From positions 1 to 64,000 of the forward strand of contig JAEWOS010000019.1 of the NCBI GenBank assembly GCA_023460855.1: a stretch of DNA of 64,000 nt, in the 5' to 3' direction. Source of the DNA: Bacteroidota bacterium. GTDB taxonomy: Bacteria; Bacteroidota; Bacteroidia; Flavobacteriales; Weeksellaceae. How positions within the stretch are numbered: position 1 is the first letter of the stretch; each line of letters opens with the position of its first letter. The notes under the pieces were generated by a model that ran no database searches, was not told where the DNA came from, and saw only the letters and a program-made list of their open reading frames with translations. Below are positions 1 to 9,326 of the stretch, piece by piece. Both the position numbers and the translations under genes were made by a program.

Positions 1-962
1 AGCTGTGTGAGCCCAAATGCAATTCCGACGGCAAATAAAATATTGAACGGCAGGAAAAATATGTAATTATCTGAAACCGCATAGAAAGTGCCGAATCCAA
101 AATTTAAAACAGCAAGCGGAGCAACTATCCAAAATACTTTGCGGTGCTTCGCGTACAGAACGATAGTACCAATAATTCCTGCGATTACGAAAATATTGAA
201 ATTGTAAATCAAATAAGCTCCGGCTTTTATCAGATCCTGCAGGTATTCTGTGGGGTTTTTTCTGAATGAATTCGCCACCCAGTCTCCGTGTCCGGAAGAA
301 TAAAAAGAGTTGAACGGCAGATTTTCCCAGGTATTCAGCGCAATAATTGCCAGGAATGTACAAACCAGAATACCTGTTCCCGCAATAACTGCCATTCTGT
401 GTTTTCTTAGATAATACAAAAGCACGAAAAATGTCGGGATTAGAAAAATACCCTGTATATGTGTAAGCAATGCACAGCTCAGGAAGATGCCGCTCCAAAT
501 TATCGCCCCGGGTTTCGATCCGTCGGAGAAAAAAGGTTTCAGCGCACTGTACAAGAACAGAGTGATCCAAAAGCCGAAAAAAGTATAAACTTCAACGATT
601 TCTGCATTTCGCCAAAAAGTAAAACTGAAACCGAAGACAAATGAAGCGACAATCGCGATCCACGTTTTCTTTGTAATAAGCAGTGCGGTGTGAAAAAGCG
701 CAGTGACGGTGCCTGCCGCAGAAAGGATGACAAGAATACGGTTTGCTGAAATCCCGTCAGTTTGAAACAGTTTTTTTATCAGAACTGCAGCGTTTATATA
801 TAAGAAGTGAGATGTTGCAGTTGCAGATTTCACGAATTCGCCATATTCTGTTGTGAGTACGAATCCGATACAATCACCAAAAGGAACTTTGTCAAAACTG
901 CCAATAGTGTAAATAACAGCAAAAACAAAAAAAATAAGAAGGGAATAATTCCTGTTGCTCAT
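1..962 (-). CDS. DUF2723-like polytopic membrane protein, partial
   Basis: The frame is open from an ATG at 962 to the left edge, so about 320 N-terminal residues are present and the C-terminus is missing. It begins MSNRNYSLLIFFVFAVIYT and shows many hydrophobic segments. An early FGDCIGF...EYGEF...SHFLY stretch and a WRNAEIVEVYTFF motif recall the DUF2723/TMEM260-type membrane glycosyltransferases of Bacteroidota, which are thought to use lipid-linked sugar donors in the inner membrane. It starts one base after the DUF2480 gene stops, so the two are probably cotranscribed. The family call rests on motif resemblance only; another GT-C fold protein is possible. Confidence 0.6.
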   Translation of the reverse strand, partial: MSNRNYSLLIFFVFAVIYTIGSFDKVPFGDCIGFVLTTEYGEFVKSATATSHFLYINAAVLIKKLFQTDGISANRILVILSAAGTVTALFHTALLITKKTWIAIVASFVFGFSFTFWRNAEIVEVYTFFGFWITLFLYSALKPFFSDGSKPGAIIWSGIFLSCALLTHIQGIFLIPTFFVLLYYLRKHRMAVIAGTGILVCTFLAIIALNTWENLPFNSFYSSGHGDWVANSFRKNPTEYLQDLIKAGAYLIYNFNIFVIAGIIGTIVLYAKHRKVFWIVAPLAVLNFGFGTFYAVSDNYIFFLPFNILFAVGIAFGLTQ

Positions 963-963
963 C

Positions 964-1473
964 CTAATTTTTAAACACAGGAACGTTTGAACATGCCTCA
1001 CCGAACATCAGCGATTTTACGACCGGTTTCAGTTTCTGTACCAGTTCCATGTAGGCGTTTTCCGGGATAATTTCGTTTGTACAGCCTTTTACGAGCACTC
1101 GTTTCTCCTGGAGAACCGAAAAATCATATTCATTCAAAGCATCGTGAAGCAGCAGGTTTTCTAAATCATATCTGCTTCCATATACCACTTTTTTTGCTTC
1201 ACCGCTCAGTTTTGCAGCAACAAGAAAATAGGCCCATAACGGAACGATCGCATCAGCGGAATTATAAACATAGACAAACGCATCGCGAAAAACATCGGTG
1301 TCAATCTCAGCAACTTTATCGCGGAATTCCTTTTCGCGCAGCACGAGACCCTGAAACAGAAAGTCTTTCAGGTCAATTCCTTTCCTTTCTCCTTTTGGAA
1401 TTAAATCGGTCAGGTCAAAATTAACCAGTCGGCTTTCCGCTACTCTGTTCTTTATTTCGAAATTCTCCTGCAT
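964..1473 (-). CDS. DUF2480 family protein
   Basis: This is a soluble protein of 169 residues without signal peptide or membrane segment. The order of conserved stretches (an N-terminal LVNFDLTDLIPKG and a C-terminal KGCTNEIIPENAYMELVQKL) fits DUF2480, a Bacteroidota-restricted family of unknown function, at its usual length. The gene lies upstream of the DUF2723-like gene with a 1-nt gap and is divergent from lpxB. On its strand, an AT-rich TAAATTTG about 20 nt before the start is a possible -7 element. I cannot assign a biochemical role. Confidence 0.8.
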   Translation of the reverse strand: MQENFEIKNRVAESRLVNFDLTDLIPKGERKGIDLKDFLFQGLVLREKEFRDKVAEIDTDVFRDAFVYVYNSADAIVPLWAYFLVAAKLSGEAKKVVYGSRYDLENLLLHDALNEYDFSVLQEKRVLVKGCTNEIIPENAYMELVQKLKPVVKSLMFGEACSNVPVFKN

Positions 1474-1564
1474 TGAATTTTTTATATTTACACAAATTTA
1501 AAACTATTATTTGAGTTGGCTTTCCTAGCGGAAAAATCAGACTCAAACAAAAATTCTGAAACGG

Positions 1565-2671
1565 GTGAAATATTACATCATCGCAGGAGAAGCTTCCGGA
1601 GATCTGCACGCTTCAAACCTCATGAAAGAGCTGAAAACTAATGATCAGCACGCAGAATTCCGTTTTTGGGGCGGCGATCTGATGTCTGCTGTTGCAGAAC
1701 AGGCACCGGTTAAACATTACCGCGATCTCGCGTTTATGGGATTTCTCGAGGTGGCAAGAAATCTCCGGACTATTTTGCGGAATATTAAATTCTGCAAAGA
1801 GGACATTCAGAATTACAGTCCGGATGTTCTGGTCCTGGTTGATTATCCCGGATTTAATCTTCGCATTGCCAAATTCGCCAAAGAACTCGGACTGAAAGTG
1901 GTCTATTATATTTCTCCTCAACTTTGGGCATGGAAGGAAAACCGTGTACAGATTATCAAAAAGTATGTGGATGAGATGCTCGTAATTCTGCCTTTTGAGA
2001 AACCGTTTTATGAAAAACACGGTGTGGAAGCTCAATTTGTCGGTCATCCTTTGCTCGATGCGATTTCCGGATTAAAGGAAATTTCTTCCGAAGAATTTAA
2101 GAATGACAACGGATTAGATGACCGCGAAATAATCGCACTGCTGCCCGGTTCGCGAAAGCAGGAAGTGGAAAAAATGCTCGAAATAATGCTTTCGGTGCGC
2201 AGAAATTTTCAGGAATATCAGTTTGTGATTGCCGGAGCGCCTGGTCTTGATAAAGAATTTTATGAAAAATTTGTAGATGAAGATGTGCGGTTGGTTTCGA
2301 ACAGGACCTATGACCTTTTGCGCTGTTCGCACGCTGCACTGGTTACTTCCGGTACGGCGACGCTTGAAACTGCACTTCTGAATGTTCCTGAAGTAGTGTG
2401 TTACCGCGGAAGCAAAATTTCCTATGAAATCGCAAAAAGACTCGTGAAGCACATTAAATATATTTCGCTGGTAAATCTGGTGATGGACGATGAGGTAGTT
2501 ACGGAATTGATTCAGGAGGAACTGACGACAAAAAACATTACTTACGAGCTCAACAAAATTTTGACCGGAACAAAACGTGAAGAAGTGCTGCGGAATTATG
2601 AACAGTTGCGACAAAAACTCGGTGGAGCAGGTGCGAGCAAAAATGCTGCAGCAATAATACAAAAAGGGTGA
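1565..2671 (+). CDS. lpxB: Lipid-A-disaccharide synthase LpxB
   Basis: LpxB condenses UDP-2,3-diacylglucosamine with lipid X to form the lipid A disaccharide at the inner membrane. The 368-residue protein has the family's opening (YYIIAGEASGDLHASNL), the FMGFLEV and LVDYPGFNLR segments, YYISPQLWAWKENR, LLPGSRKQEV, and the C-terminal SGTATLETAL nucleotide-binding motif. Its length is typical. The start is a GTG at 1565, since the protein must begin right at KYYIIAGEASG and no ATG is available. It is followed 53 nt later by the comEC-like gene in the same direction. Confidence 0.96.
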   Translation: MKYYIIAGEASGDLHASNLMKELKTNDQHAEFRFWGGDLMSAVAEQAPVKHYRDLAFMGFLEVARNLRTILRNIKFCKEDIQNYSPDVLVLVDYPGFNLRIAKFAKELGLKVVYYISPQLWAWKENRVQIIKKYVDEMLVILPFEKPFYEKHGVEAQFVGHPLLDAISGLKEISSEEFKNDNGLDDREIIALLPGSRKQEVEKMLEIMLSVRRNFQEYQFVIAGAPGLDKEFYEKFVDEDVRLVSNRTYDLLRCSHAALVTSGTATLETALLNVPEVVCYRGSKISYEIAKRLVKHIKYISLVNLVMDDEVVTELIQEELTTKNITYELNKILTGTKREEVLRNYEQLRQKLGGAGASKNAAAIIQKG

Positions 2672-2724
2672 TTTTCCCTGAATTTTAACACGTGCTGTCA
2701 GGTATTTTTGCTGAAAAATAATAC

Positions 2725-4497
2725 TTGAGCAGACAGCCTTTACTGATTTTCGCAATTTGCTTTATCGCCGGAATTGCAGCGCAGGAACTTTTTAGTTTTC
2801 AGGTTGCTGAACTGTATGCTTTTGCCGCAGTTGCTGCAGTTTCACTGTTATGTTCTTTTGTCAGGAAAATCAGTTTCCAGAGACTAAAGCCTTATTTTTT
2901 CGGAATAATTTGCGCGGTTCTGGGAATGCTGCTTCATTTTCAGAACAGCCGCAAACCGGCACTTCCTAAAATCGATGGCAGAGAAGAAATTGTTTTTCAC
3001 TTAGATAAAAAACTGAATTCCAATGAGAAAAACCGCCGCTATGAAATTACATTTCGCCATGATGACCGCGAAATAAAAGCAGTGATCTCAGTTCCGAGAG
3101 AATTTCCCGAACTCGATTTTGCGCACTGGTACAAAGGTGAATTCAGGATTGGAGAGCTGAAAAGTCCGGAGAACGATTTTCAGTTTGATTATGCAAAATA
3201 TCTGAGCAGAAAAGATATTTATTTTCAGGGTTATCTTTCCGGTTCGCTGTCGGTTGCTGATAGAAAAGATCTGAGTTTTAGCGAGCGTATCAGACAGAAT
3301 CGCAGTGAAGTTTTGCAGAAAATCAATGAGACGGAAATATCTGCGCGTTCCCGCGAATTTATGAAAGGAATTATTCTCGCGGACCGCACTGAAATGGACA
3401 GTCAGACCGTTCAGGATTTCAGCAAAACCGGGCTCGTACATATTCTTGCAATTTCGGGTACGCACATTGTAATTATTTTCGGAATTTTCTTTTTGATTTT
3501 CAAAACGATTTTTCCTGCAAAAATTCAAAAGGGAGCACTCATTTCTTCCCTTTTACTGATCTGGGCTTTCGCAGCATATATCGGCTTTGGAAGTTCGGTT
3601 GTCCGTGCATGTGTTATGATTATCACTTTCTACGGTTTCAAAATTTTGCAGCGCAAAACGGACGGTTTGCATGCGATGGCATTGGCGGCATTCTGTATTT
3701 TGCTCAGCGATACGCAGCAACTTTTCGAGGTAGGTTTTCAGCTGAGTTTTCTGGCAGTGCTCGGAATTTTCTGGCTGAATAAACCTTTACTGGAGTTCCT
3801 GCCGAAACCGCGCAATAATTTTCAGAAATGGCTCGTCAACATTCCAACGATTACAGTTTCCGCGCAAATGATGACTTTGCCGCTCGTGCTTTATTATTTT
3901 CATCATTTTTCGGCCGTCTCGTTTATTGCCAATCTGGTCATCATTCCTTTTTCAGAACTGTTTATCATCGGTTCGCTGCTGTCTACAGTTTTAATCGGTT
4001 TGGGTGTGGATATAAAAATTCTGCAGATAATCTATGATTTTCTTGTTCAGAACCTGCTCGATGTTATTCACCGGTTTGCAGTTCTTGATGCTGGTTTCAG
4101 CGAAAATATTGCGATGCACTCGACCGAAACTGTTATACTGCTGATCATAATTTTTCTAACCGGATTATACCTTAGATTCAGAAAGCCGAAAACCTCGCTG
4201 TTGCTCGCATGCGCCGTTGCAGTGTTCTTTTCGCTGCGTTTTGGAATGGATTATAACTACGGAAAGCAGTCGGAGGAAATGGTTCATGCACATTACAGTC
4301 AGAAAATCGTTTCTGTTAAGACCGGAAAGCAGGTGGTGTTCTTTATTCCGGAAAATGCTGATGAAGAAAAACTCCGGAAATATCTGATCAATCCGTATCT
4401 CACATCGCGCCGCACCAAACAGTGTGAAATTCAGAAACTGCCGAAGAATGCATCTGCAGTTACCTGGAACGGAAAAACAGTCGCTTTATCCCGATAA
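2725..4497 (+). CDS. comEC: ComEC/Rec2 family competence membrane protein
   Basis: ComEC forms the inner-membrane channel that takes up single-stranded DNA in transformation. This 590-residue protein has N-terminal membrane helices, a DUF4131-like periplasmic OB domain (about residues 60-190), and the core with LVHILAISGTHI, the family signature, followed by many helices (about 235-500). A short hydrophilic tail replaces the metallo-beta-lactamase domain found in Gram-positive homologues, as is common in Bacteroidota. The start is a TTG at 2725. It is the last gene in its direction before the GC-rich intergenic element. Real competence in this organism is not shown by the sequence. Confidence 0.9.
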   Translation: MSRQPLLIFAICFIAGIAAQELFSFQVAELYAFAAVAAVSLLCSFVRKISFQRLKPYFFGIICAVLGMLLHFQNSRKPALPKIDGREEIVFHLDKKLNSNEKNRRYEITFRHDDREIKAVISVPREFPELDFAHWYKGEFRIGELKSPENDFQFDYAKYLSRKDIYFQGYLSGSLSVADRKDLSFSERIRQNRSEVLQKINETEISARSREFMKGIILADRTEMDSQTVQDFSKTGLVHILAISGTHIVIIFGIFFLIFKTIFPAKIQKGALISSLLLIWAFAAYIGFGSSVVRACVMIITFYGFKILQRKTDGLHAMALAAFCILLSDTQQLFEVGFQLSFLAVLGIFWLNKPLLEFLPKPRNNFQKWLVNIPTITVSAQMMTLPLVLYYFHHFSAVSFIANLVIIPFSELFIIGSLLSTVLIGLGVDIKILQIIYDFLVQNLLDVIHRFAVLDAGFSENIAMHSTETVILLIIIFLTGLYLRFRKPKTSLLLACAVAVFFSLRFGMDYNYGKQSEEMVHAHYSQKIVSVKTGKQVVFFIPENADEEKLRKYLINPYLTSRRTKQCEIQKLPKNASAVTWNGKTVALSR

Positions 4498-4678
4498 TTA
4501 TTTTTGCAAACCGCATCGTGTGAGCGATGGAAACGGATACCCCGCAACATGCGCAGGCAAAAGCGCGGCGTGAGGAGTAGCAGTGGACGCAGCGACCCGG
4601 CGCAATGGGATGTGCGGAAGGAGAGGGGCACACCCAAAAAATTATGCGTATGAACCGCGTCATCTACTATCTTTTTAT
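4498..4678. repeat. GC-rich structured intergenic element
   Basis: This gap between comEC and sucC is strikingly more GC-rich (about 4511-4635) than its surroundings. It opens with a small hairpin (CATCG 4514-4518, CGATG 4525-4529), and contains GCGC-rich stems and the phrases GATGGAAACGGATACCCCGC and GAGGAGTAGCAGTGGACGCA. The element resembles the dispersed noncoding elements I recall from flavobacterial intergenic regions (GATTGTAACGGATAGCCCG type). Reading frames across it look like chance. It could be a mobile repeat remnant or a small RNA. The family claim is from memory. Confidence 0.45.
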
Positions 4679-4686
4679 TAAATTTG
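4679..4686 (+). promoter_or_regulatory. Putative -7 element for sucC
   Basis: TAAATTTG matches the Bacteroidota -7 consensus TAnnTTTG and lies 37 nt before the sucC ATG. No TTG -33 element is present at 17-23 nt spacing. Confidence 0.4.
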
Positions 4687-4723
4687 TAGATATTTAATTC
4701 CGAAAAATTTAACAGAAAATATT

Positions 4724-5920
4724 ATGAATCTTCACGAGTATCAGAGTAAAGAAATTTTGGCTAAGTACGGCGTTGCGATCCAGCGCGGTTTTGTTGCAAA
4801 CAACGTTGACGAAGCTGTGGAAGCTGCCGGAAAACTGAAAGAAATGACTAACGGAGCTGAAGGCTGGGTAGTAAAAGCTCAGATTCATGCAGGAGGCCGC
4901 GGAAAAGGTGGAGGTGTAAAATTTTCGCCAAACCTGGACAAACTTAGAGAAAATGCACAGAATATTATCGGCATGCAGCTGGTAACTCCGCAGACTTCGG
5001 CTGAAGGTAAAAAAGTACATTCGGTACTCGTTGCAGAAGATATGTACTATAAAGGTGAAACGGAACCAAAAGAATTTTATGTTTCTATTCTTCTGGACCG
5101 TGCACAGGGAAAAAATACTGTGGTTTATTCCACAGAAGGCGGGATGGATATTGAGCATGTTGCTGAAGTTACGCCTCACTTAATTCATAAAGAAACGATC
5201 GATCCTGCTTTGGGACTTCAGCCTTTCCAGGCGAGAAAAATCGCTTTCAACCTTGGTCTTGAAGGTAATGCTTTCAAAGAATTCACCAAATTTATCACGA
5301 GTCTTTACAATGCTTATGTAGGAATCGATGCATCTCTGTTCGAAATCAATCCGGTTCTGAAAACCGCAGACAATAAAATTGTTGCAATTGATGCGAAGGT
5401 AACTCTTGATGACAATTCATCTTTCCGTCACAAAGATCTTGCTGAACTGAGAGACAAGCGTGAAGAAGATCCAATGGATGTAGAAGCCGGCGAAGCAGGT
5501 CTGAACTTCGTAAAACTGGATGGAGACGTTGCCTGTATGGTAAACGGTGCTGGTCTTGCAATGGCAACGATGGATATGATTAAACTTTCCGGCGGAAATC
5601 CAGCGAACTTCCTGGATGTTGGTGGTACTGCTGATGCTGCAAGAGTAAAAACGGCATTTGATATCATCCTGAAAGATCCGAACGTAAAAGCAATCCTGAT
5701 CAATATTTTTGGAGGAATCGTTCGTTGCGACAGAGTAGCGCAGGGCGTTGTAGATGCTTACAAAGAAATCGGAGAGTTTCCGGTTCCGCTTATTGTAAGA
5801 CTTCAGGGAACAAATGCTGAGGAAGCCAAGAAACTGATTGATGAGGCAGGTTTGCCAATTCACTCGGCAATTACGCTTGAAGAAGCTGCGAACAAAGTAA
5901 AGGAAGTTTTAGGCAACTAA
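4724..5920 (+). CDS. sucC: Succinyl-CoA ligase (ADP-forming) subunit beta
   Basis: SucC is the nucleotide- and succinate-binding subunit of succinyl-CoA synthetase, which makes ATP from succinyl-CoA in the TCA cycle. The 398-residue protein opens with MNLHEYQSKEILAKYGV, has the ATP-grasp region with QIHAGGRGKGGGVK (about residues 45-60), FEINPV, and the C-terminal ligase domain with LDVGGTAD and INIFGGIVRCD. No sucD lies next to it, so the alpha subunit must be encoded elsewhere, which is common in flavobacteria. A strong terminator follows 20 nt after the stop. Confidence 0.97.
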   Translation: MNLHEYQSKEILAKYGVAIQRGFVANNVDEAVEAAGKLKEMTNGAEGWVVKAQIHAGGRGKGGGVKFSPNLDKLRENAQNIIGMQLVTPQTSAEGKKVHSVLVAEDMYYKGETEPKEFYVSILLDRAQGKNTVVYSTEGGMDIEHVAEVTPHLIHKETIDPALGLQPFQARKIAFNLGLEGNAFKEFTKFITSLYNAYVGIDASLFEINPVLKTADNKIVAIDAKVTLDDNSSFRHKDLAELRDKREEDPMDVEAGEAGLNFVKLDGDVACMVNGAGLAMATMDMIKLSGGNPANFLDVGGTADAARVKTAFDIILKDPNVKAILINIFGGIVRCDRVAQGVVDAYKEIGEFPVPLIVRLQGTNAEEAKKLIDEAGLPIHSAITLEEAANKVKEVLGN

Positions 5921-5939
5921 CAGTTCTTATATAAATTAA

Positions 5940-5974
5940 GTCCGCTGCAAATTTTTTGCAGCGGACTTTTTTTT
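5940..5974 (+). terminator. Rho-independent terminator of sucC
   Basis: A perfect 10-bp stem (GTCCGCTGCA 5940-5949, TGCAGCGGAC 5957-5966) is followed by eight T residues. It sits between the convergent genes sucC and the outer-membrane receptor. Confidence 0.9.
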
Positions 5975-5989
5975 CAGGGGTTTCAGAAA

Positions 5990-8209
5990 TTAATTTCCTG
6001 TTCTCGTCTTAATTTCATCGGCTGCGCTGTCTATTTTTCTGGTTTTCTGAACTTTTTTATTTCCGAAAGTATGTGTAATGGTAAGCACCGCTCTTCTGCT
6101 GTACTGATACTGATTGATCTGATTGAAATTTCCGCTTTTCTGTAAATCGTAGATGCTTACTTCCATCGTTCTGAAAACGTCGCGCAGTTCGAGAGCGACG
6201 GTCCAGTCGTCCCAGATTTTTTTTACGGACAGGTCCAGTTTCTGCAGCGGGTCGATTGTTCCAAGATCTGCACGCTGTTTCCCAAGCCAGAAATAATTGA
6301 TGCCCAGAAACCAGTCTTTTGCGGAAGAGAGACGGATATTGTTATTGGCCTGAATAAACGGGGTAGCCATCGAATAATCGAAAACAAAAGGATCGAACTG
6401 TTCACCGGTAATCGGATCGGTATCCACTGTTCCTGAAAAGGAATTTACATTGAGACCAACCGCGTAATTTGCGCTCCAGATTTGTTCGAAGAAAGTACGG
6501 TTCATTCCGGCTGTTGCGGAAAAATTATTTTCAGTTCCGTAATTCATTCTGATATAGCGAAGCGTAATATTTCCTTCCGCGTCTTTCTTCTGAAGCGGAA
6601 CCTGGTTGTTCGCATCCCTTTTATTGGAATTGGAAAGTTGTAGAAAGTACGTGTTTTTGTACATGTACATCAGTTCCTGATTGAATATTGATGAAGCCCG
6701 CAGAAATGGATTGTTCTGTATGTAATTCACCTGTGTAAGATAGGTCCGTGTCGGATTTATTTCCCAGAAACTCGGTCTTTTCACGCGACTCGTAAACGCA
6801 TAGGAAATATTATGGTTTGCATTAATATTGTAATTCAGGCTTAAAGTCGGAAGCAGGTTCGTGTTTTTTCTTGAAACAGTGGATGAGGTTCCGAGAACTT
6901 CCCCAAAACTGTCCGTAAATTCAAGGCGCGCGCCGGCTTTCGCAGAGAATTTTTCTCCGAAATTTTTCTCCGCATTTAGATACAGTCCGGAGATTTTTTC
7001 ATCGTACACAAAATGGTTGCTCTGATTCGGATCGCTGATGTACTGTGTGCCGTTCCACACTTCAAACTGTGTGTCGTTGTCGGTTTTCGTGAAATTGAAA
7101 TTTCCGCCTGCTCCGAGTTTAAAATTTTTGAACTGTTTTACAAAATCGAGCGTACCGGAATAGTTATCAATATGCTGCGGCGTGCTTTGGTTAAACATCG
7201 AAGCCACGGAAATAAACTGATTGTTCTGATCTGTAATTTCGGTAAGGTTTGCATTGATTTGTGACGCATTGTATTTTAAATAGGCGGTGTTCAGACTGAT
7301 TTTACTGCCCTGGTCATCCAGTTTTCTTTCGTAGTTGAGGTTCACAGAGTGATTCTGATCTTTTCCGAAACCCGTATTTCTGGATCTGTTGTACGAAGTC
7401 TGCAGCACATTATTCTGATCATAAGCCTGAACGGTGTTGAAAAAATCGGAATTCTGATAGAGTTCATTGCTTCGCCAAAGATTATAGCTTAGTCCCACAG
7501 AGTTTTTCTCGTTGATGTCGTAATCTAAAGTAAGATAACCGCCTGCATCACGTGAATTTCTTTCTGTAAACCCGACCGATTTATTGAATTCGGCACCTTT
7601 CCCGTTCATCAGTACATAATCCTGCGGAATCAGGAAATTGCTGTAGCTGAAATTTCCGCTCGCTGCAAATTTTCCTTTTCGGTAATTCAGCGTTCCGGAC
7701 ATATACTGGTTGTTATCACGGTGTTGTACATTTCTGGCAGTAAGGTTTCCGCTGATGCCGTCCGTCATCTTCTTTTTCAGAATAATATTGATAATTCCGT
7801 CGGAAGATTCCACATTGAATTCACTTCCGGGAAGAGTGATCACTTCGATTCTTGCAATATTTTCAGCCGGAGTGTTTTTCAGGAATGCTTCCATTGCATC
7901 TGCGTTCATCTGTGTGCGCTTTCCGTTGATGTAAATAACGGCGTTGCTTTTCCCGGCAATTTTCAGCGTTTTGTCATCGGTGGAAGAAACGAGCGGCGTT
8001 TCTTTAATCAGGCTGAATGCGGTATTTCCCTTTGCAACGGGCGAAGCCGAAACATCAAAAACCAGTCTGTCCGATTTCTTCTGTATGATTTTTTTCGTTA
8101 CGATTACTTCTTCGATCGCTTTGGTTTTTACCGAGTCCTGTTTCGGTGATTCCTGTGCTGCAGCGAAAGAGAATGCAAGGATTGCAAGTGAAATAGCAGA
8201 TTTTTTCAT
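5990..8209 (-). CDS. TonB-dependent receptor-like outer-membrane beta-barrel protein
   Basis: The 739-residue protein has a signal peptide (MKKSAISLAILAFSFAAAQ), a plug-like region with IEEVIVTKK, VYINGKRTQM and IARIEVITLPGSEFNVESSDGIINIILK (about residues 30-145), then a long beta-barrel rich in aromatic-ended strands. It fits the family of TonB-dependent barrels without an N-terminal carboxypeptidase-like domain (outer membrane beta-barrel family, PF14905 type). The substrate is not predictable. It appears monocistronic, with a full promoter about 66 nt upstream of the start. Confidence 0.88.
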   Translation of the reverse strand: MKKSAISLAILAFSFAAAQESPKQDSVKTKAIEEVIVTKKIIQKKSDRLVFDVSASPVAKGNTAFSLIKETPLVSSTDDKTLKIAGKSNAVIYINGKRTQMNADAMEAFLKNTPAENIARIEVITLPGSEFNVESSDGIINIILKKKMTDGISGNLTARNVQHRDNNQYMSGTLNYRKGKFAASGNFSYSNFLIPQDYVLMNGKGAEFNKSVGFTERNSRDAGGYLTLDYDINEKNSVGLSYNLWRSNELYQNSDFFNTVQAYDQNNVLQTSYNRSRNTGFGKDQNHSVNLNYERKLDDQGSKISLNTAYLKYNASQINANLTEITDQNNQFISVASMFNQSTPQHIDNYSGTLDFVKQFKNFKLGAGGNFNFTKTDNDTQFEVWNGTQYISDPNQSNHFVYDEKISGLYLNAEKNFGEKFSAKAGARLEFTDSFGEVLGTSSTVSRKNTNLLPTLSLNYNINANHNISYAFTSRVKRPSFWEINPTRTYLTQVNYIQNNPFLRASSIFNQELMYMYKNTYFLQLSNSNKRDANNQVPLQKKDAEGNITLRYIRMNYGTENNFSATAGMNRTFFEQIWSANYAVGLNVNSFSGTVDTDPITGEQFDPFVFDYSMATPFIQANNNIRLSSAKDWFLGINYFWLGKQRADLGTIDPLQKLDLSVKKIWDDWTVALELRDVFRTMEVSIYDLQKSGNFNQINQYQYSRRAVLTITHTFGNKKVQKTRKIDSAADEIKTRTGN

Positions 8210-8274
8210 GGCTTTATCGCTTTACGTATACCCCGGTTTAGGAAAGACAGATGTACAACTATTAATTTCTATTG

Positions 8275-8306
8275 CAAAGATATATCTTTATTTTAGTAAT
8301 ATGCAA
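8275..8306 (-). promoter_or_regulatory. Bacteroidota-type promoter of the outer-membrane receptor gene
   Basis: On the minus strand, TTG (8304-8306) is followed after 21 nt by TATCTTTG (8275-8282). This matches the flavobacterial TTG-N17-23-TAnnTTTG promoter. Confidence 0.65.
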
Positions 8307-8409
8307 TACAAAGTAGTGGATAAATTTATATTTGTTATATAATTATCTGATAATCAACGATAAAAATTTATGATGCTATAATTGGATAAACGGAATGTAA
8401 GCGGAGATT

Positions 8410-9264
8410 TTACATTTCAGCAAGTTCTGTCGTTGTAAGTGGAATAGAAGTTTTGATATCTTCAGCATCCAGCCGCTGCTTCAGCTTAAGAATGGCTTCA
8501 CTTCGAACTTTCAGGATGTTTTCGCCGGTTTTCATGCTGAATTTCACCTGCAGACTGTAAATACCGAGTTTCTGACGGACAATAATTACTTCCGCGGAAT
8601 CCGGATCATTCACAAACTCAGCTTCTTTTATTTCCTGCAGCAGCGCTTTCTTAGCCGTTTCAAGATTTTCGGTATTCGGAATTTCGAACTCGATAATTAC
8701 CGTGCGATGTTGTGAAGCAGAAATATTGATAAACGGAGCACTGAAAATCAGCTGGTTCGGAACATACACTTTTTTTCCTTCATCGTTGATGACTTTAGTC
8801 GTGAGGAATCCGATTTCTTCAACGGTTCCGGAAACGTCATTAATCGTAACATAATCGCCAACCTTGAAAGCTTTGTCAACACTCACTAGCATTCCCGAAA
8901 AAATACTTGAGACAAGATCCTTCAGCGCGACTCCGGCAATTACACCGGCAACACCAAGGGATCCGACGAACTTCAGGAAAATTCCGCTGAGTCCCATAAT
9001 TTCGAGTGCGATATATGTTGCAGCCAGAATGATCAGGAAACGGAATCCGCCGATAATCGTCATGATCGTGTCCTGATTGCGACTTTTCGGAAAGAAACGC
9101 TGGAATATTTTAAACGATGCCTTACTTAAAAATTTGCTCGTATACAGGAAAAAAAGAAAAACAGCGATTGCAGCGAGCAGATTAGGGGTAAACTCTGCGA
9201 ATTTCACCCACCAGTTCTGAAGCACTCCCCAAACCAAATCAATATATTCCCTGCTCTCTTTCAT
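8410..9264 (-). CDS. Small-conductance mechanosensitive channel (MscS family)
   Basis: MscS channels release solutes on hypo-osmotic shock. This 284-residue protein has about three N-terminal membrane helices and a glycine- and alanine-rich pore helix (FVGSLGVAGVIAGVALKDLV, about residues 105-125). The MscS beta domain follows with FKVGDYVTINDVSGTVEEIG and VYVPNQLIFSAPFIN, then the C-terminal alpha/beta domain. Its length is typical of the short, YggB-like class. It is the only gene between two intergenic gaps, so it is probably transcribed alone. Confidence 0.93.
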   Translation of the reverse strand: MKESREYIDLVWGVLQNWWVKFAEFTPNLLAAIAVFLFFLYTSKFLSKASFKIFQRFFPKSRNQDTIMTIIGGFRFLIILAATYIALEIMGLSGIFLKFVGSLGVAGVIAGVALKDLVSSIFSGMLVSVDKAFKVGDYVTINDVSGTVEEIGFLTTKVINDEGKKVYVPNQLIFSAPFINISASQHRTVIIEFEIPNTENLETAKKALLQEIKEAEFVNDPDSAEVIIVRQKLGIYSLQVKFSMKTGENILKVRSEAILKLKQRLDAEDIKTSIPLTTTELAEM

Positions 9265-9326
9265 TTTTTAGATTTGTGCAAAATTATCAAATCGCAACTG
9301 ACTGAGTACTGCGAAATTGTCAGGAA

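Noticed and set aside
67..570. Minus-strand frame of 167 codons at the left edge
   Set aside because: It lies inside the long open frame of the DUF2723-like protein (1-962) in a different phase and has no signs of a real protein.
4431..4663. Two minus-strand frames across the comEC-sucC gap
   Set aside because: They overlap comEC's end and the GC-rich element and encode Cys/Arg/Ser-rich strings typical of structured noncoding DNA.
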